This document shows, one piece after another, positions 34,301 to 49,300 of a stretch of DNA of 64,000 nt. The DNA lies in assembly GCA_946894095.1 (NCBI GenBank), contig OX335644.1:19573595-19637594 (forward strand). Reading direction: 5' to 3'. The notes below the pieces were generated by a model. That model was not told the DNA's origin, did no database searches, and worked only from the letters and a program-made list of their open reading frames with translations. Position 1 is the stretch's first letter; each line of letters starts with the position of its first letter. This stretch comes from Incurvaria masculella. Its lineage: Eukaryota > Arthropoda > Insecta > Lepidoptera > Incurvariidae. The position numbers and the translations under genes are program-made.

Positions 34301-37300
34301 TACCAAGCTGTACCCGCCCCCCCCTCCCCGCACCCGCCCCCGTCGGACCGCCCGCCCCTCCCCCGGCCCCGCTCCCGCCACCGCCCCCGGACCCGCTCCC
34401 CTTGGTGTGAAGTAGCGCTACCGGTATCGTTTTCGCAGCCCCGTGAAAGTTCTAAAGCCCATGGGCACAATATCTTTATAAATTGTAGCCTATGTGTTAT
34501 TCTGATGTATAAGCTATATTATTGTAAAGTTTCATTAAAATCCATTCAGTAGTTTTTATGTGAAAGAGTAACAAACATCCATCCATCCATCCATCCATCC
34601 ATCCATCCATCCATCCATCCATCCATCCATCCATCCATTATTACAAACTTTCCCCTTTATAATATTTATTAGATTAGATAATATATATATTTTTTTTCTC
34701 TGTGTCTTGTCTCTCAGCAATCAGCTTGAATTTGGAGCCTTTATCAGAGGTGTGGGTATGTGGATATGACTTGAAAAGCTGCCGTCCAATGATGACAAGC
34801 TTTATACTTCTTTGTGTATATATTTATATATGTATAATATGACTGCATTTATTATTGTTATTTTATAATTCGCCCTCAATTTTTGGTCGCTTCAGCCGTC
34901 TTACATCGTTTTCAGTGTCCAGTAGTCCCACAGCTAGCGGATTTGTGTGATTTTGTAGTCGTGATTTTTAGGATTTTGAGCGCTTCTGGATTTCCTCCTT
35001 GATGGTGGTTACTTTTAGGTATTCGTGGATCTCCTCGTTTTTGGTGAACCATGGGGCATTGCTGATACTGCGAAGGACCTTGTTTTGGAAAGGTATTTCG
35101 ATGTTCGATGTGCTAGCTGAACCCCACAGTTCCAATGCATAGGTCCAAACTGGCTTGAGGATGATGTTATAAACAAGGAGTTTACTTGTCAGTGACAGCC
35201 TGGATCTTTTTCCCATTAGCCAATACAGGCTGTTAAAACGTAGGTTGAGCTGATCTCTTTTGGCCTTAATGTGGTTCTTCCAGTGGAGTCGTCTGTCCAA
35301 GTGGCAACCTAGGTATTTGACACACGTCTTGTGGGGTAGGATCTCACCCCTGAGCTGAACCGGTGGGCAATCACCCTGCCGCAACGTGAATGTGATGTGC
35401 ACTGATTTTGATGGACTTGCCTGTATACGCCACTGATCCAGCCAAGAGTCCACTTTGCGTAGATGCCATTGCAGTATCTCAGAAGCACGGGCAGGGTTTG
35501 TCGAGCAAGCAATAATTGCAGCATCATCTGCATAGGTGGCGCTGAGAATGTTGTCGGACTCGGGTATGTCAGCCGTAAATATAAGATATAGTACAGGGCC
35601 GAGAACTGACCCCTGTGGAACTCCAGCTCGACACTCGCGGAAGCACGAATATTCGTTTCCTACCTTTGTTTGGAACAATCGGCCCTCTAAATAAGATGCG
35701 GTGATCATATGTATAGTGTGGGGTAGGAGTTTCTTAATCTTGTACAGGAGACCCTTGTGCCAAACTCGGTCAAATGCTTGTTGTACATCCAAGAAGGCGG
35801 CAGAGCAATATTCTTTCTTTTCGAAGGATTGTCTTACCTTCCGAACCACTCTGTGCACCTGTTCAATAGTTGAGTGGTGGGATCGGAACCCAAACTGGTG
35901 ATCAGGGATGGCATTACGCTCCTCCAAGATTGGTTTTAGCCGACTAAGAAAGATGATCCCAAATAATTTGGACATGACGGGTAGCAGACTAATAGGCCGA
36001 TAGGAAGACACCTCATTAGCTGGTTTTCCATTTTTGGGGACCATTATTATTTGTGACATCTTCCAAATATAGGGAAAATAATTCAGTCTCAGAATGGCAT
36101 TAAAGACGATAGTAAGAAAGACAATGCCTTTCCTGGGTAGCTTCTTTAGAACCTCGGCAGTTATTAAATCATGTCCTGGTGCTTTTTTGTTTGGAAGTAC
36201 TCTGATTTGCTTGGCGATCTCTCTTAGAGTAGCCGGTTTTATTGGTAGTGACATTTGTTGGTCGCTCTGTAGATATTCATCGATTTTCACTTCCGTTGAA
36301 TTATCACTAGTTGAGTTTGGCTTAATATATATAGCTATATAGCTTTTAAGGAGGGGTGTGCATCGGCAAAGCATTCGCTGCCTGTAATGAGGGACAAAGA
36401 TATAGCGTTATACAGCTCCGAAGAGAATTCTCAGCGGTACAGACATACATTAATAATTACTTATGGTACAGGCTTACATATCCTCGAAGTTGGAGGGTCT
36501 CAAAATTCTAGGATACCTCGTAAACTATGTATGTCAGCTCTCCGCTGCATGGTGTTGCCCGCCCGGGCTGGTCCGGCACTACCACTACGATGACAGCAGA
36601 GCCTCCTATTCGTCCACCTGGAGCTCCTCCATCACCTGGACTCACCGCTGCACGGTGTAGAGCGCCCGGCCAGCGTCGCGCGATGCGCTCTCGGGCAGGT
36701 CCTGCGCCACCACCTCGTAGTCGGCCAGCAGAGCCTCCTCTTCGTCCATCTGTAGCTCCTGCATCACCTGGACCCCACAATATTTTTTTTGCATTGTTTA
36801 TTGTGAATAAAAAAGCTAATTTAAAAATAAATAAATAATTCGTGAGAGAGCGAAATGAAATTGGAAAATAGAGGAAGTGAAACTGAATTGAGGGTATGAT
36901 GAGATGGTTTGTACATTTAAAGATAATGATTGATGGAAGAATGATAGAACAAAGTTGCTCGTAAGTCACCTGTCGAAGGTCCGGATCGGCGAGGTAGCCA
37001 GTATCGGAGACGCCTACCAGCGTGGAGTAGTTGCATTCGGCAGAATCTCTCATCAGTACCGTCTCTGTAGACATCGCCTTGTCTCTTAGTCAAGATATGG
37101 GTTTTAGGCTTGCGGTCCCTCTAGGACCCTTCGGACACTCTTAGTTAGTTTAGGTTGCAGAAAGAGACATCTATGTCAAAAAACCGGTCAAGCGTGAACA
37201 TGTTCGCATGCCGAGGGTCGGTCAGGTCACCGCTGCATATGGACGTATGTTGTGTTGGTAAAATAACTATGAGACAGCGTGCAAAATTAAGAAATTCGCC

Positions 37301-40300
37301 TTTGCCTGATGATTTAGCAATTTCATACAAAATTAGTGCTTCAGAACTCTAGCTTTTACTCAAAAACTATGACATTTTGACCAAAAAGAAAGAGTTGTAT
37401 ATTGGGAATTTCTCTCAGAATGTTCAAACAACTATTAATAGGAGAACAATTCGGGACGAAATGCATGTAACCGACAGACATCAGAGCCAGACCATCAGGG
37501 TCCTTTTTTCGCTTTTAGCGATGGACTCCTAAAAACCAAAGCATGACATAATTCTTGCATTGTTGTCTCTTTCTACGAACAAATTCCCGGGCACAGAAAT
37601 ATTTGTAACGAGTTTTAATGATGTAACATCACTCAAACCTTTGACATCACAATTGCACCGTATCCTTTAAACCAAAATTTTAACGTTAATCTGAAATACC
37701 AGTCGAGTCTTTTACGAAAGATTTTGGATTGCTACTCCCATGCTTCCATGCTCGCTGTTGGTAGACAGCGATGTGCCATTATATAATCTGTAGCATAGCC
37801 GTTTATTTTCGACAAATTTTGGCAAAAGTAAAACTTGAACTGGCGTAGACTTGGGCCTCCCGTCTATTTCAGGCACTTCGCAGGCTCCTCACGTGCGCGG
37901 TGACATGCTCGATGATTTAGGGCCGCGTTCCCGAATGGAAACCAACGTCAAAGAATGATTAAACACGACACTTTTTATGGATTGCACGAAAGGGAGCTGA
38001 GTCAACTCCAAGTGGTTAGTACTTAAAAGAGACATGTTTAAACAACGATTAACTTAGACGTCACTTACTGTAATTAGGCCTTAGAGTACCATAGTGTAAG
38101 CACAGAGCACAGAATATTAACACTATCAAATTGTTACAATATAATTGACACATTCGAAAAATACATTAGCAACTCAACAAAGCAGCAATTCTGTCACCAA
38201 CACAGACAACTTTACAACCATGCGTGCCCGCTCTGAACATACAAATATAATAAAATAAATTAGTTGTTAGTTTAGACCCTATTTCCAGAATAATTCCCAT
38301 TGATAATATTTTGCACAAACCACACTCTTAGGTGTGTATTAATTTGACAATCATAGATCACCTTGCGAGCATTTGTAGGGATGGGAGAGAGTTTGAAGAC
38401 ACCCAGGATACATGTGGAATGAGATACAGAGATTCACTCTTGGGTGACCAGTATGTAAGTTAGCAACAATTCGTAATGATCGAAGTCTTCAAATAATATT
38501 TCTGATCTTCACTTCTGGCGATCCAAGAGTATGTAAAAAGCTGTGAATTTTCCATGCGTGACTTGACACCCGTGACAAATATGACATTGATTGGTCGCAA
38601 TGACAAGATAGGTGGCTGTAATGTTGGTAGTAGTGAGTTAAAAATTAGGCCAAGATTTTTTTAAGGCAGACCAAGAGGAACAGTAGCATCAAGCATTCCT
38701 TTAGCATACCCATTGCTAATACCTTCTCTTCGGCCTGATTCCTGCTCAGTTTGTCTACGGTCCGATCCATTTTCCGTGTCACTTTCGACACATAAACCAG
38801 AACTGTCGGACGTGTGCTGTGCCTTATCCTCGTCAGATCTGTCACGTCCGCTAGTGCTTTTGCCAGATCTGTCGGCCGCCGCGCGGTCGCTGTCAAAGTT
38901 GTCAGTCTGAGCTGCGGCACCGCTCTTTTGTTGTCTCTTACCGAAAATTCCCAGCAGAGATTCACTCTTGGGATCTCTCTGCCTCCAGGTCACAAAAACA
39001 CCACCTGAACAAGAAAAAAAAACCTCTCTGCCTCCAGGTCACAAAAACACCACCTGAACAAGAGAAAAAAACATGTTTTGCATTTGAGGTGGCCCAACCC
39101 GCTCATCTCCCCATACAAACGGGAAAAGAAAATCACGCCCATATTTCTTATCAGTGATCCCAAATTTTGCTCAAAAGAGCTTAATTTGATCGAATTAGAT
39201 GTCTGATGACCATTGGCATTGTAAAATTGTGTTTGGTTTCTAAGTTATAAGGTCCAAAATTTCGAATTTTTCGCGCGTTTTATACAATAACTTTGGTGGT
39301 AGGTGGATGCAATGATAAAGTAAGAAAATTTTAAAAAAGATTAGTCATCAGACATAGCTTATTTAATCAAGATTTATCGTCTATTTGGTTTTTGTTAGAT
39401 TTTTTACTACAGCGGTCGTGGTTTACTTTTAGCTATAAGTCGTTTTGGAATAAAAATTTTCGTAAATCTTACCAAATCATACACTATGCACATTATCTTT
39501 TTTGTGGACATGTTGCATCTTCCTCATCACGGAGCCTGTCTTTTTCTTTGAAACAGAGAAGGTCCCAGAGCGCAACAGCACGGTTTTGTACAGTGCCCGC
39601 GAATGAGTTAGTCCCGCCGGGTTAGGCCACCTTAATAGGTTTATTCATCAAATACACGAGATTAAACAAAAAAAATTATTAAAAAAACTTACTGAATATT
39701 ATCAGTAAGAAATGAATGAGATTTAGACGAATCAGCCAAGGCTACCTGCATAAAATAAAGAAATAATTATTATGCAGTACATTGGATACGCTCGCACCCA
39801 GGCATGGTGTGTTATCTTATAACATAGTCCTGGAATATTCACTTGGCTCGATGAAAATCCAGAATTTCTATGTATTCCCCATAGAGCTAGCATAGCGCGC
39901 TGGACGGAGACAAACAGAGTGTGGGAGTGAGACGTCAACTCAAGTACCACAACTGCGAGTTAGAAAGAGATGTAATTAGAATCGTTATAAGTACATAGGA
40001 GCCGTGTGGTTTTTACGGCATATGGATCAAAATTCGGACTTTACGTTCACGTCTCTTCCCCTTAATCTGGCGTCAGTCAGGCCGGACGGCAGCGGCGACT
40101 CACCGCGGAGCCCGTGAACGAAGAGCACGTCGCACTTGACGGGCGCGCGCGTCCGGTACAGCGGGTGCAGTAGGAACAGGTGCCGGTCCCGGTAGATCGG
40201 ACCCTGGGGCAGGACACGCGGCCTTAGACCGAGGCTGAACCCAAGTGATCGGACCAAGGCAGTCAGTTTCGTTTTTTAACACCCATCATCATGATATTAG

Positions 40301-43300
40301 CCCAACACACCGTATTCCCGAAGAAATAAGGTGCTATGCCAGGAACTTCACTTTATGAGCAAGGCTACATTGTACTGGGTGGAAAACACGGCGAGAGTAT
40401 CAACCCGGGCGGGCTTAACCCTACCGCCTAGTAGGGGAACAGTTCCACATGGATTCCGAACCATGGAACAGCTCGCATTAAAATACCCTTATCCAACTCA
40501 GAGAGAGAAAGTTGTGCATGAAAAGGGGGAGGGGGATTTGAACACAGACCTATTGCATTGTTAATTCTTTTTTTTTTATGTGACTGAACATGGATGGCTA
40601 ATACTACACCTTCTGTCATGGTATTAGCCCAACACACCACATGGGAACTAGGTGCCCTGCCAGGACCTTCCTTATATTGCACGGCTACATTGAACTGGAT
40701 GGAAAACACGGACAATTCATATCATCATCATCATCAACGTTTAAATCATCCATAAACAGTACACTGCACTCGGATTTGTCATATTTTAACATTAGCCAGT
40801 TCAGCAAAACATAACACATCGAAGAAGAATTGGAAAAGAAGTGTTTTTTTCAACATGCACTTAGTCTAAATTTTATGGAAGGCAAGTCCACCCGCCCCTG
40901 AGCTACGAGCAGATCAAAAGTCTGTGTAGATGTATGTCTGTGGGTATGTCACCTCCGCGGCGAGGTTGGCCAGGGTTCCCGCGGCGGAGCAGGCGAGCCG
41001 CACGTCCGCGGAGCGCAACCAGCGAGACAGCGGCCGCAGCAGACCTGCCACAGTTTTATAACATAAAGTCGCATTCAAAAGTCCAGGAGCACTGCGCAGA
41101 GAGTTTGCTGAGAAGCGCTCGCGTCGCGCGTCCTATTAAGAGGAGTAATATTCTTCTTTATAAGATTTATGAAAGGACTACCCCTGGCATGTACCCTACT
41201 GATGTAAAAAATAATTATTAAAATTGGTTGACAATTTGTGGAGATATCGAGTAACATACGAGTACATAAAAAAAAATACATATGGACTTTTTTGAAGTCG
41301 GTTAAAAAAGGAAGGAGACATATTTTTTTTTATGCGACCTGACATGGCTAATACCACACAACTACTGTTATGATATTAGCCCAATAGACCACATTCCCGA
41401 AGGAATAAGGTGCCATGCCAGGACCTTCCCTTTATGAGCACGGCTACATTGAACTGGATGGAAAACACGGACAATTTTTCATTGTAGCTTCGACCATCTT
41501 TTAGCCAATGCGATGGTATCAACCCGGGCGGGCTTAAACCCTACCACCTAGTAGGGGAAGGGGACCTACAGTTTTACATGGATTCCGAGCCATGGATCAG
41601 CTCGCATTCGTGACGAAATGCACTTATCGAAGAAAGTGGTGCATGTGGGGATTGAACCCAGACCTCTAGTACGCTAGGCCAGTCTCCGCGCCATTAGGCT
41701 ACGAGCCGCTCAGATATGCCATCTAGCGCGTTAAAATGTTTTATATCAAAGGTCTCACCGTTCTGATAGAAGTCGGGGAGCAGATCGCGGTGAACGCTGA
41801 GCGTGCTGAGCACGCGCAGCGCCGCCAGCTCGGCGTCGCGCTCGCCCGCGCACCGGTGCAGCAGCTCCGCCGCCGCCTCCAGCAGGCCGCGCCGCGCCCC
41901 CCCCGCCGCCCTGCCGCCACCGCCACACTACAACCGCCGCGGGACACGTCCTACCATCGTGGGACCCGGTTGTATTCGCCATAGGCAATTGAAACCAACC
42001 GATCCTCTAAATCCTTTGTCCATAGTGTTGCTTTACGTTTCGAAATGCGTATATTGCAGAGAAAGCAAATACAGTGAATACGTGTGTTCCGAATTGATAT
42101 CACTGCTCACAGCCACAATCGTACGATATCAAATCGGAACAAATTTGAACAGACATGTGTGTCAGATAAATTTCACAGACCCCTGCAACAACCAGGGTGT
42201 CAGAGTTGGTTGTATTTGTCTGCTGCACTAACCTAGGGTGGTCATTGCAGACAGCTTCACGAATCATATTGTCAAAGAATAGAGTCATCAGTCCCCTGCA
42301 CCAACCAGGGTGTCATAGGCCCCAACGCCTATGAAGGTGCCAAAAAATAGGGTAGTTTATATTTAATTAGGATATCTAAGAAGTTTATAGCCACAATCCA
42401 ACGAAGATTCACCAAAATTCCTCAACAGCTCTCCAACCTAACATATGATGAAAGACTTAAAATTCTAAATCATCCCTCTCTAGAAAGCCGCCGTCAGAGA
42501 GGTGACCTCATAGAAGCATACAAGATAATGACCGGAAAGTATGATTGCGCAAATCTTGGAAATATGCTCACCTTAAATAAAAACACTCACCTAAGAGGAC
42601 ACAGCTTGAAACTCAACTGCACGGAACATAACACCAACACCCGCAAACATTTATTTACAAATAGAGTTGTGGAGTTATGGAACAAGCTCCCCGAAGACGT
42701 TATTAATGCTAACTCAACCAATCAATTCAAAAATCGTTTGGACACTCATTTTAAAAGAAAATAAAACAAATAACCAGTTAATTCATTCATATTACAATGG
42801 CAATGGACTAAAAAAAAAACAAATAAATAAATGTGTTCCCAATTACTAATTAAATAACTTTCCACATGACGATCAACTTAATCTAATGAAAAATAAGATT
42901 TAGACATATCAGCTTAGGCTGCCTGTCTAAAATAAATAAATAAATAAATAAATAAATCCCCTGTCCCAACTGTGGTGTCAGAGAAATGTTACAGCCACCT
43001 GTACCTTCCAGGTTTTCAGAGAATAGGGTTGTCACAGCACCTATTAAGGTGTCAGAGACGAGAGTTGAACTCACTGGGAGTGCGTGTCGCCATCGATCGC
43101 GCTGAGGTGGTGGTGTGCCGCGTCCAGGGACAGCAGGCAGAGCTGCAGGTCGCTGAGCGAGTCCGGCTTGGACGGGATCGTGTCGGCCTCCACCGCACGC
43201 TCCTGCCGGCGCGACGAGACACGACGTGGAGCTTGAGACTCGCTTCAGTGGGAACTTTAATGGATAGTAGGGTTGAGTCCGGGTTGTTACAATCGCATTT

Positions 43301-46300
43301 CGCGACGATGCTGAAGAAGTTCGTGCGAGCTGTTCCATGGTTCGGAATCCATGTCCAAATGAAGGTCCCCTTCCTCTACTAGGTGGTAGGGTTCATCCCG
43401 CCCAGGTTGGTACTATATACAATGTCCATGTCTTGTATCCAGTTCACGTTGTGCAATAAAAGGCAGGTCTTGGCATGGCACCTAGTTACCATGAGGTGTA
43501 TTGGGCTAATATAGCCACCAATGTCCAGTCACATAAAAAAACCTAACCTCTTACGTAAAATTTGGGAGCTCATTGAAATCAGCAAGCACAAGAACTTCAA
43601 TCGTGAAAATTCTTCCTGTCTTTCGCCTATAGGAATCTCTGTGCTGACAAAGACTGAATTTCGATGAGTTTTGCACTAGAAATGAAAGTCTGAACGCAGC
43701 CAATCTTCAAGCAGATGGACGAGCGTTGCCATGGACGCTGAGAAGTCACGCGCGGTCCGGCGGCGACCCGAGCGCTAGTCACCTGCACGTTGGCGAAGTA
43801 CTTGGCGAGGAAGTAGTCGGTGCAGGCGTGCGGTGTCTCGCGGCGCAGCGCCTGCAGCAGCGAGCGCAGGCGGCACGCGCGGTACCGGTCTGACAGCGCC
43901 GACCTGAGGGAAATACACTCTTACAACTTACACACTTCCAACTGTCAAAAAACCAAGTTGTCTTTGGCCTGGGTCTGTCAGTGCTCTGACAGATCGTGTT
44001 GCATTTCCGGTGTGCATGTGCGAGCAGGGGAGAGATATCGAAAGCCTTGACGAGAATAGGTCATGTTTTGTGGCCATTACATAAAAGCCAGTTTCACTTC
44101 GGCAGTGCCGGCCGCGTAGGAGGTTGTTTAGTTCCAAATTGCAAGCTAGCTGCGAGCAGAGAAAGCTCAGCCAGCAAAGCAGACACCAGCGGACCTTTAA
44201 GTAGTAAGAAACCCACCCTTTAGATTTTGATCCAAATTAGGGTAGGCTTGATAATTTTATGTATTAAATTATTATTAATATTTTATTTTTGATAGACTAG
44301 CAGCTTTCACTGATGCGTCTATATCACACCACTTAAGGCGGCCCAACCCGGCGGGCCTAACTTATTCGCGGGCACAGTACAAAACCGTGCTGTTGCGCTC
44401 TGGGACCTTCTCTGTTTCAAAGAATAAGACAGGCTCCGTGATGAGGAAGATGCAACATGTCCACAAAAAAGACAATGTGCATAGTGTATGATTTGGTAAG
44501 ATTTACGAAAATTTTAATTTCAAAACGACTTCTAGCTAAAAGTAAACCACGACCGCTGTAGTCAAAAATCTAACAAAAAACAAATAGATCATAAATCTTG
44601 ATTAAATAAGCTATGTCTGATGACTAATCTTTTTACGATGTTCTTACTTTATCATTGCGTAATCCACCTCCAAAATTATCGTATAAAACGCGCGAAAAAT
44701 TCGAACTTTCGGACCTTATAACTTAGAAACCAAACACAATTTTACAATGCCAATGGTCATCAGACATCTAGTTCGATCAAATAAAGCTATTTTGAGCAAA
44801 ATTTTGGATCTCTGACAAGAAATATGGGCGTGATCTTCTTTCCCCTTTTGTATGGGGAGATGAGCGGGTTGGGCCACCTTAAAGCTAATTTTGGTTCATA
44901 TACTTGTCGATTCTGTTTCTCAACTAATTTACTGTATTCGAACAAATAACATCACTATGTTGTGTCCAAGAGTCCCCAACTCTGTTTGACATTACCGGAC
45001 ATTAATGAATGACATTATTGTTATCTCATTGATGAGATCAATGCAGTAAGATGTCTTTGGATGACCTTAAATCAATAGGGTAGGCTTTCGGCGCGCCTGT
45101 CATCCGGCATCTCATCGGCTGGGTGATTTACCGCCCACAAACATATGATTTTCCCACTCTTGTTGGGACTAACTGGCCCGCACTCTTCCTTCCCGACGTC
45201 CCGGATGATAGGTCATTGCCAGTCCACCCAAAACTAGCACCGTCAGCTGGTCCGCCTTCAGTCTAACCCTATTAGTGATCCTTTAGATAGATGTAATGAA
45301 TTTATTTGTATGAAAACTATAACTTTCTTTCTATGCAAAATATATACAGCAGTATTTATAATTTCTATTACATTTATAAATAGTTTGCTGAGGTTACAGC
45401 AGTTACTAACAAAAATTTCACTGTTAAATTGCAGACAGCTCTAACTCATTCTATCTGTTATCTATATTCTATACTATCTGTTGCTAGCGCGAGTTAGGCT
45501 CATGGCATAACTCTCTCTCTCTCTTGCCGTTTCTTTCCCTCACACTCTCGCTCAGCATATCTACTCGGGGAAGCGAAATCGAGCAGTTCTCCTGTTCGCT
45601 TCCGTCAAACTCTTGTTGGTTTTTTCTATCTAGATTTGACAGAACCGAACACGAGAACTTCTCATGTTCGCTTTAGCTTGCCCTTGCGCGAGCAGTTTAG
45701 CTCACGCTTGCTTAAGGTGGCCCAACCCGGCGGCCTCAACTCATTTGCGGGCACGGTACAAAACCGTGCTGTTGCGCTCTGGGACCTTCTCTGTTTCTAA
45801 GAATAAGACAGGATCCGTGATGAGGAAGATGCAACCTGTCCACAAAAAAGACAATGTGCATAGTGTATGATTTGGTAAGATTTACGAAAATTTTAATTTC
45901 AAAACGACTTATAGCTAAAAGTAAACCACGACCGCTGTAGTAAAAAATCTAACAAAAACCAAATAGATTATAAATCTTGATTAAATCAGCTATGTCTGAT
46001 GACTAATCTTTTTAAGATGTTCTTACTTTATCATTGCGTAATCCACCTCCAAAGTTATTGTATAAAACGCGCGAAAAATCCGAACTTTCGGACGTTATAA
46101 CTTGGAAACCAAACACAATTTTACAATGCCAATAGTCATCAGACATCTAGTTCGATCAAATAAAGCTATTTTGAGTAAAATTTTGGATCTCTGACAAGAA
46201 ATAAAGGCGTGATCTTCTTTCCCCTTTTGTATGGGGAGATGAGCGGGTTGGGCCACCTTAACTTCGCTTCGGTCGGGCGTCACCCATTTTTGTCGATGTA

Positions 46301-49300
46301 AATCAAGCGTATAAATTCAGCCAGTAAAAGCAGCTCTAACCGGCGGATGTGGATAGGAGGCGGCAGGAAGTAGCGCGGATCGGCGCCCTCGGTACGCGCG
46401 AGCAGCACCGCCGTCTCCATGTCGAGCGCCTGCGCCAGCTTGCGGTACTCCCACTCTGCAACAGAAGTTAACTGTTGAGCTCAGTTTTCAATTACTTCAC
46501 CGAGCTTATCCGGCCCCATTGGAAGTGGAGCAGGATTTTAATCTCAAATCAAAACCGGCCAAGTGTGAGTCGGACTCGCACTTGAAGGGTTCCGTACAAG
46601 ATTTAACACATACTCATTCTAAATCTAGACTAATAATCCCATTTGCACAGTAGTATCAATCAAACTCTTAAATTTATTAAACGTTATGACTATAACTAGG
46701 TGGACTACAGATATTTTATAGACTGTAAACGTAGACTCAATTATGTATAATATAGTGGTAATCTGTTATTGGCTTTTGGACTGTTATATTTTTATGTGAA
46801 AATGTATAGTATATAAGCTGTTGATTACCCAAATAAAAAAAATAAAAAAACACAAAAAAATCCCCTCCCCATAGTATTTTATTTTTATTTTACCTATTTG
46901 TTGTAATATCAGCAAAATAAATACACACTCTGTGAAAATTGCAGCTGCCTACTTATTACGGTTCATTAGATACAGCCCTGTGACAGACAGACAGACGGAC
47001 GGACGGACAGCGGAGACTTAGTAATAGGGCTCCGTTTTATCCCTTTGGGTACGGAACCCTAAAAAGGAAGGAGATAAGCCATCTAGCCTGCAATGAGAGC
47101 CGCTGTCTCCAATCCCACCTCAAGAGTACATGCCACATGCAAACACAGTCGTCAAACTAAATATGTCTATAATGGAGGGTTTCAGTTTTTTTTCATGGAA
47201 CCTGAAATGGATTACTCATACCACACAATTATCGTCGTGATGTTAGACCTTATACACCATATTCCTGAAGGAATTAGGGACCATTCCAGGACCTTCCCTT
47301 TATGAGCACGGCTACACTGAACTGGATGGAAAACACGGACAATTTTTATAGCCCAAACTTAGTTTTATTCAATGAGGTGGTATCACCTCGGGCAGGCTTT
47401 ACCCTACCACCTAGTAAGGGAAAAGGACTTAAAGTTTTACATGGGTTCCGAATCATGTTACAACTGGCATTCGTAACGAAATGCACTTATCCAACTCGGA
47501 AAGAGAAAGAAAGTGGTGCATGATCGGGCGAGGATTTGAACCCGTAACCTCTGGCCCTAGACCACGAGCTGTATAAAAATCAGATTGACTGCATGAGCTT
47601 TTTTTGCTCATTTACAATTTGTATTGAAATAACGAGGGGGCGATCTTCCATAGGCCTAGGGCTTTCACCTTTTCTACCTCCCTCTTATTTAAGAACACTC
47701 TTCAGGACAGAATCTGTAGTTAAAATCAAAGCAGCCAAGTCCAATGCAGCAAGCTACACGGGTCAGAGAATTGTTTTCTGTCGAGTGAGTTTACAACTAA
47801 AGGGCTACCTACACATATTGCACAGGTAGCGTTGTGCATTCCCACTTACCCTTATTATTTTTTATCGCCGCTAGCTGCAGTATGGCGGCGTTACGTTGCT
47901 CGCGTGATCCGTGCCGACACAGCCATAGGAGCCGCCACGCAACCGAGCGCTTGAGGTTCTTCCACGGAGGGAAGTATCCTACCGGCTCCTGTGATTTGAG
48001 ATATTGAAAGACAACTTTTTGATTATACAGTGAGTAGAGTCGGCGCGGGGACATCACACGGGAACCGTGGCGCCGCTGTCGCCCCCGCCTCCATGCGGTT
48101 GTTCAGTTGGCGGCAAACCATTTAACAAAATGACAAAATGTTTGCTTTGTGAATTGGCAGTAATTGTAATTGTCCTTAAATAAGAATCGGAATCATTTTT
48201 CAAAACACACACCGACTTGCTTTCTCAAATGCATACCGTCGTCGACTATCGCCCGCCCCCAGGACGTGCCCGTGTTAGCATGAACGCACGGGATTAACGA
48301 AAAGACTGCGCAGGTGCGGGGCGGTTCCGGGAAATAATATGCTCGGACATTTGGACACGGGACCCATACGGCGCCCGCACCCGTTGCCGTGTCGTGCCCG
48401 GTGTACTGTGAATGCTTCCACAGATATTGTATGAATGGGCCCCGTTCACGCGCCGGCCCGTACCCGCGCCGGTCTAGCGTGAATCATTCTTTCTGCAGGG
48501 AAATTCAACTAAATATTTTTTTTTGTCAACATCTTGACTGCGCAATTTTGATCACAAATCACTCACGCAGCGGAAGGAGCAGAAAGAATGCGCGTGCGGA
48601 ACTGTAATTATGTGCAAGCTTTCTCACAACCTGAGGAAGGAGCTCAGGCGGGCCCAGGGAGCGGCAAAGGGGTGCGGTTGGAGAGAGCACTGTGGTGTAG
48701 GGGATCGATGAGTGAACATTTTTAATTTCATTCATTAAAATATTTTTATTTTACCCACACACTAGAATAGGTATTAAACTTATTAGTGGGTCACGATGGA
48801 GAAGTATTAAAAAAAACTGGGTCAAGGAAAAAAGTTTAGGAAACGCTGGTCTATATTATAACGTTTAGTATAAAGAGCAACCTTTTTCTCAGTGTTCTGG
48901 TTTTGGTAGTCGACGTCGTCAATGTAGATGTACTCCGGAGCGACCTTCCTCTCCCGTGCGAGCACCGCCGGCCGGACCACGCCCGACACAGAACGACGTG
49001 TTGATTCCACGCAGTAAGCTACTACGAATGCCCTTTGAAAGAAATTTTCATTGTTTATTCATCTTATAGATGGCAGACAATGCATATTCAATAATTGTTT
49101 ATGCCTGTGTACCCTTAATGTTTTGATTCTACAGTGGCACTTTGAACAGCTTTTTTAAAAGCTATTTTTAAAAGGACAGTAGAACCTGGATAATCTGGAA
49201 TTTCAAAGATTTAGTAACTTCCTTGCAAGTCTAGACTATAATAATATAATATAATATATAATAAAGCAAAAATAAATAAAAGTTAGTTATGGCAAGTGCA

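Noticed and set aside
34576..34640. Regular short repeat that could suggest a CRISPR array
   Set aside because: It is a simple CATC microsatellite with no spacers, in a eukaryotic genome.
36508..37074. 188-codon minus-strand frame starting [10 protein letters not shown]
   Set aside because: Only its first 35 codons are exon 11 of SERAC1; the rest reads through the intron and then exon 12 in a wrong frame.
41741..42231. Arg/Pro/Ala-rich open frames on both strands
   Set aside because: Out-of-frame shadows of GC-rich SERAC1 exon 7.
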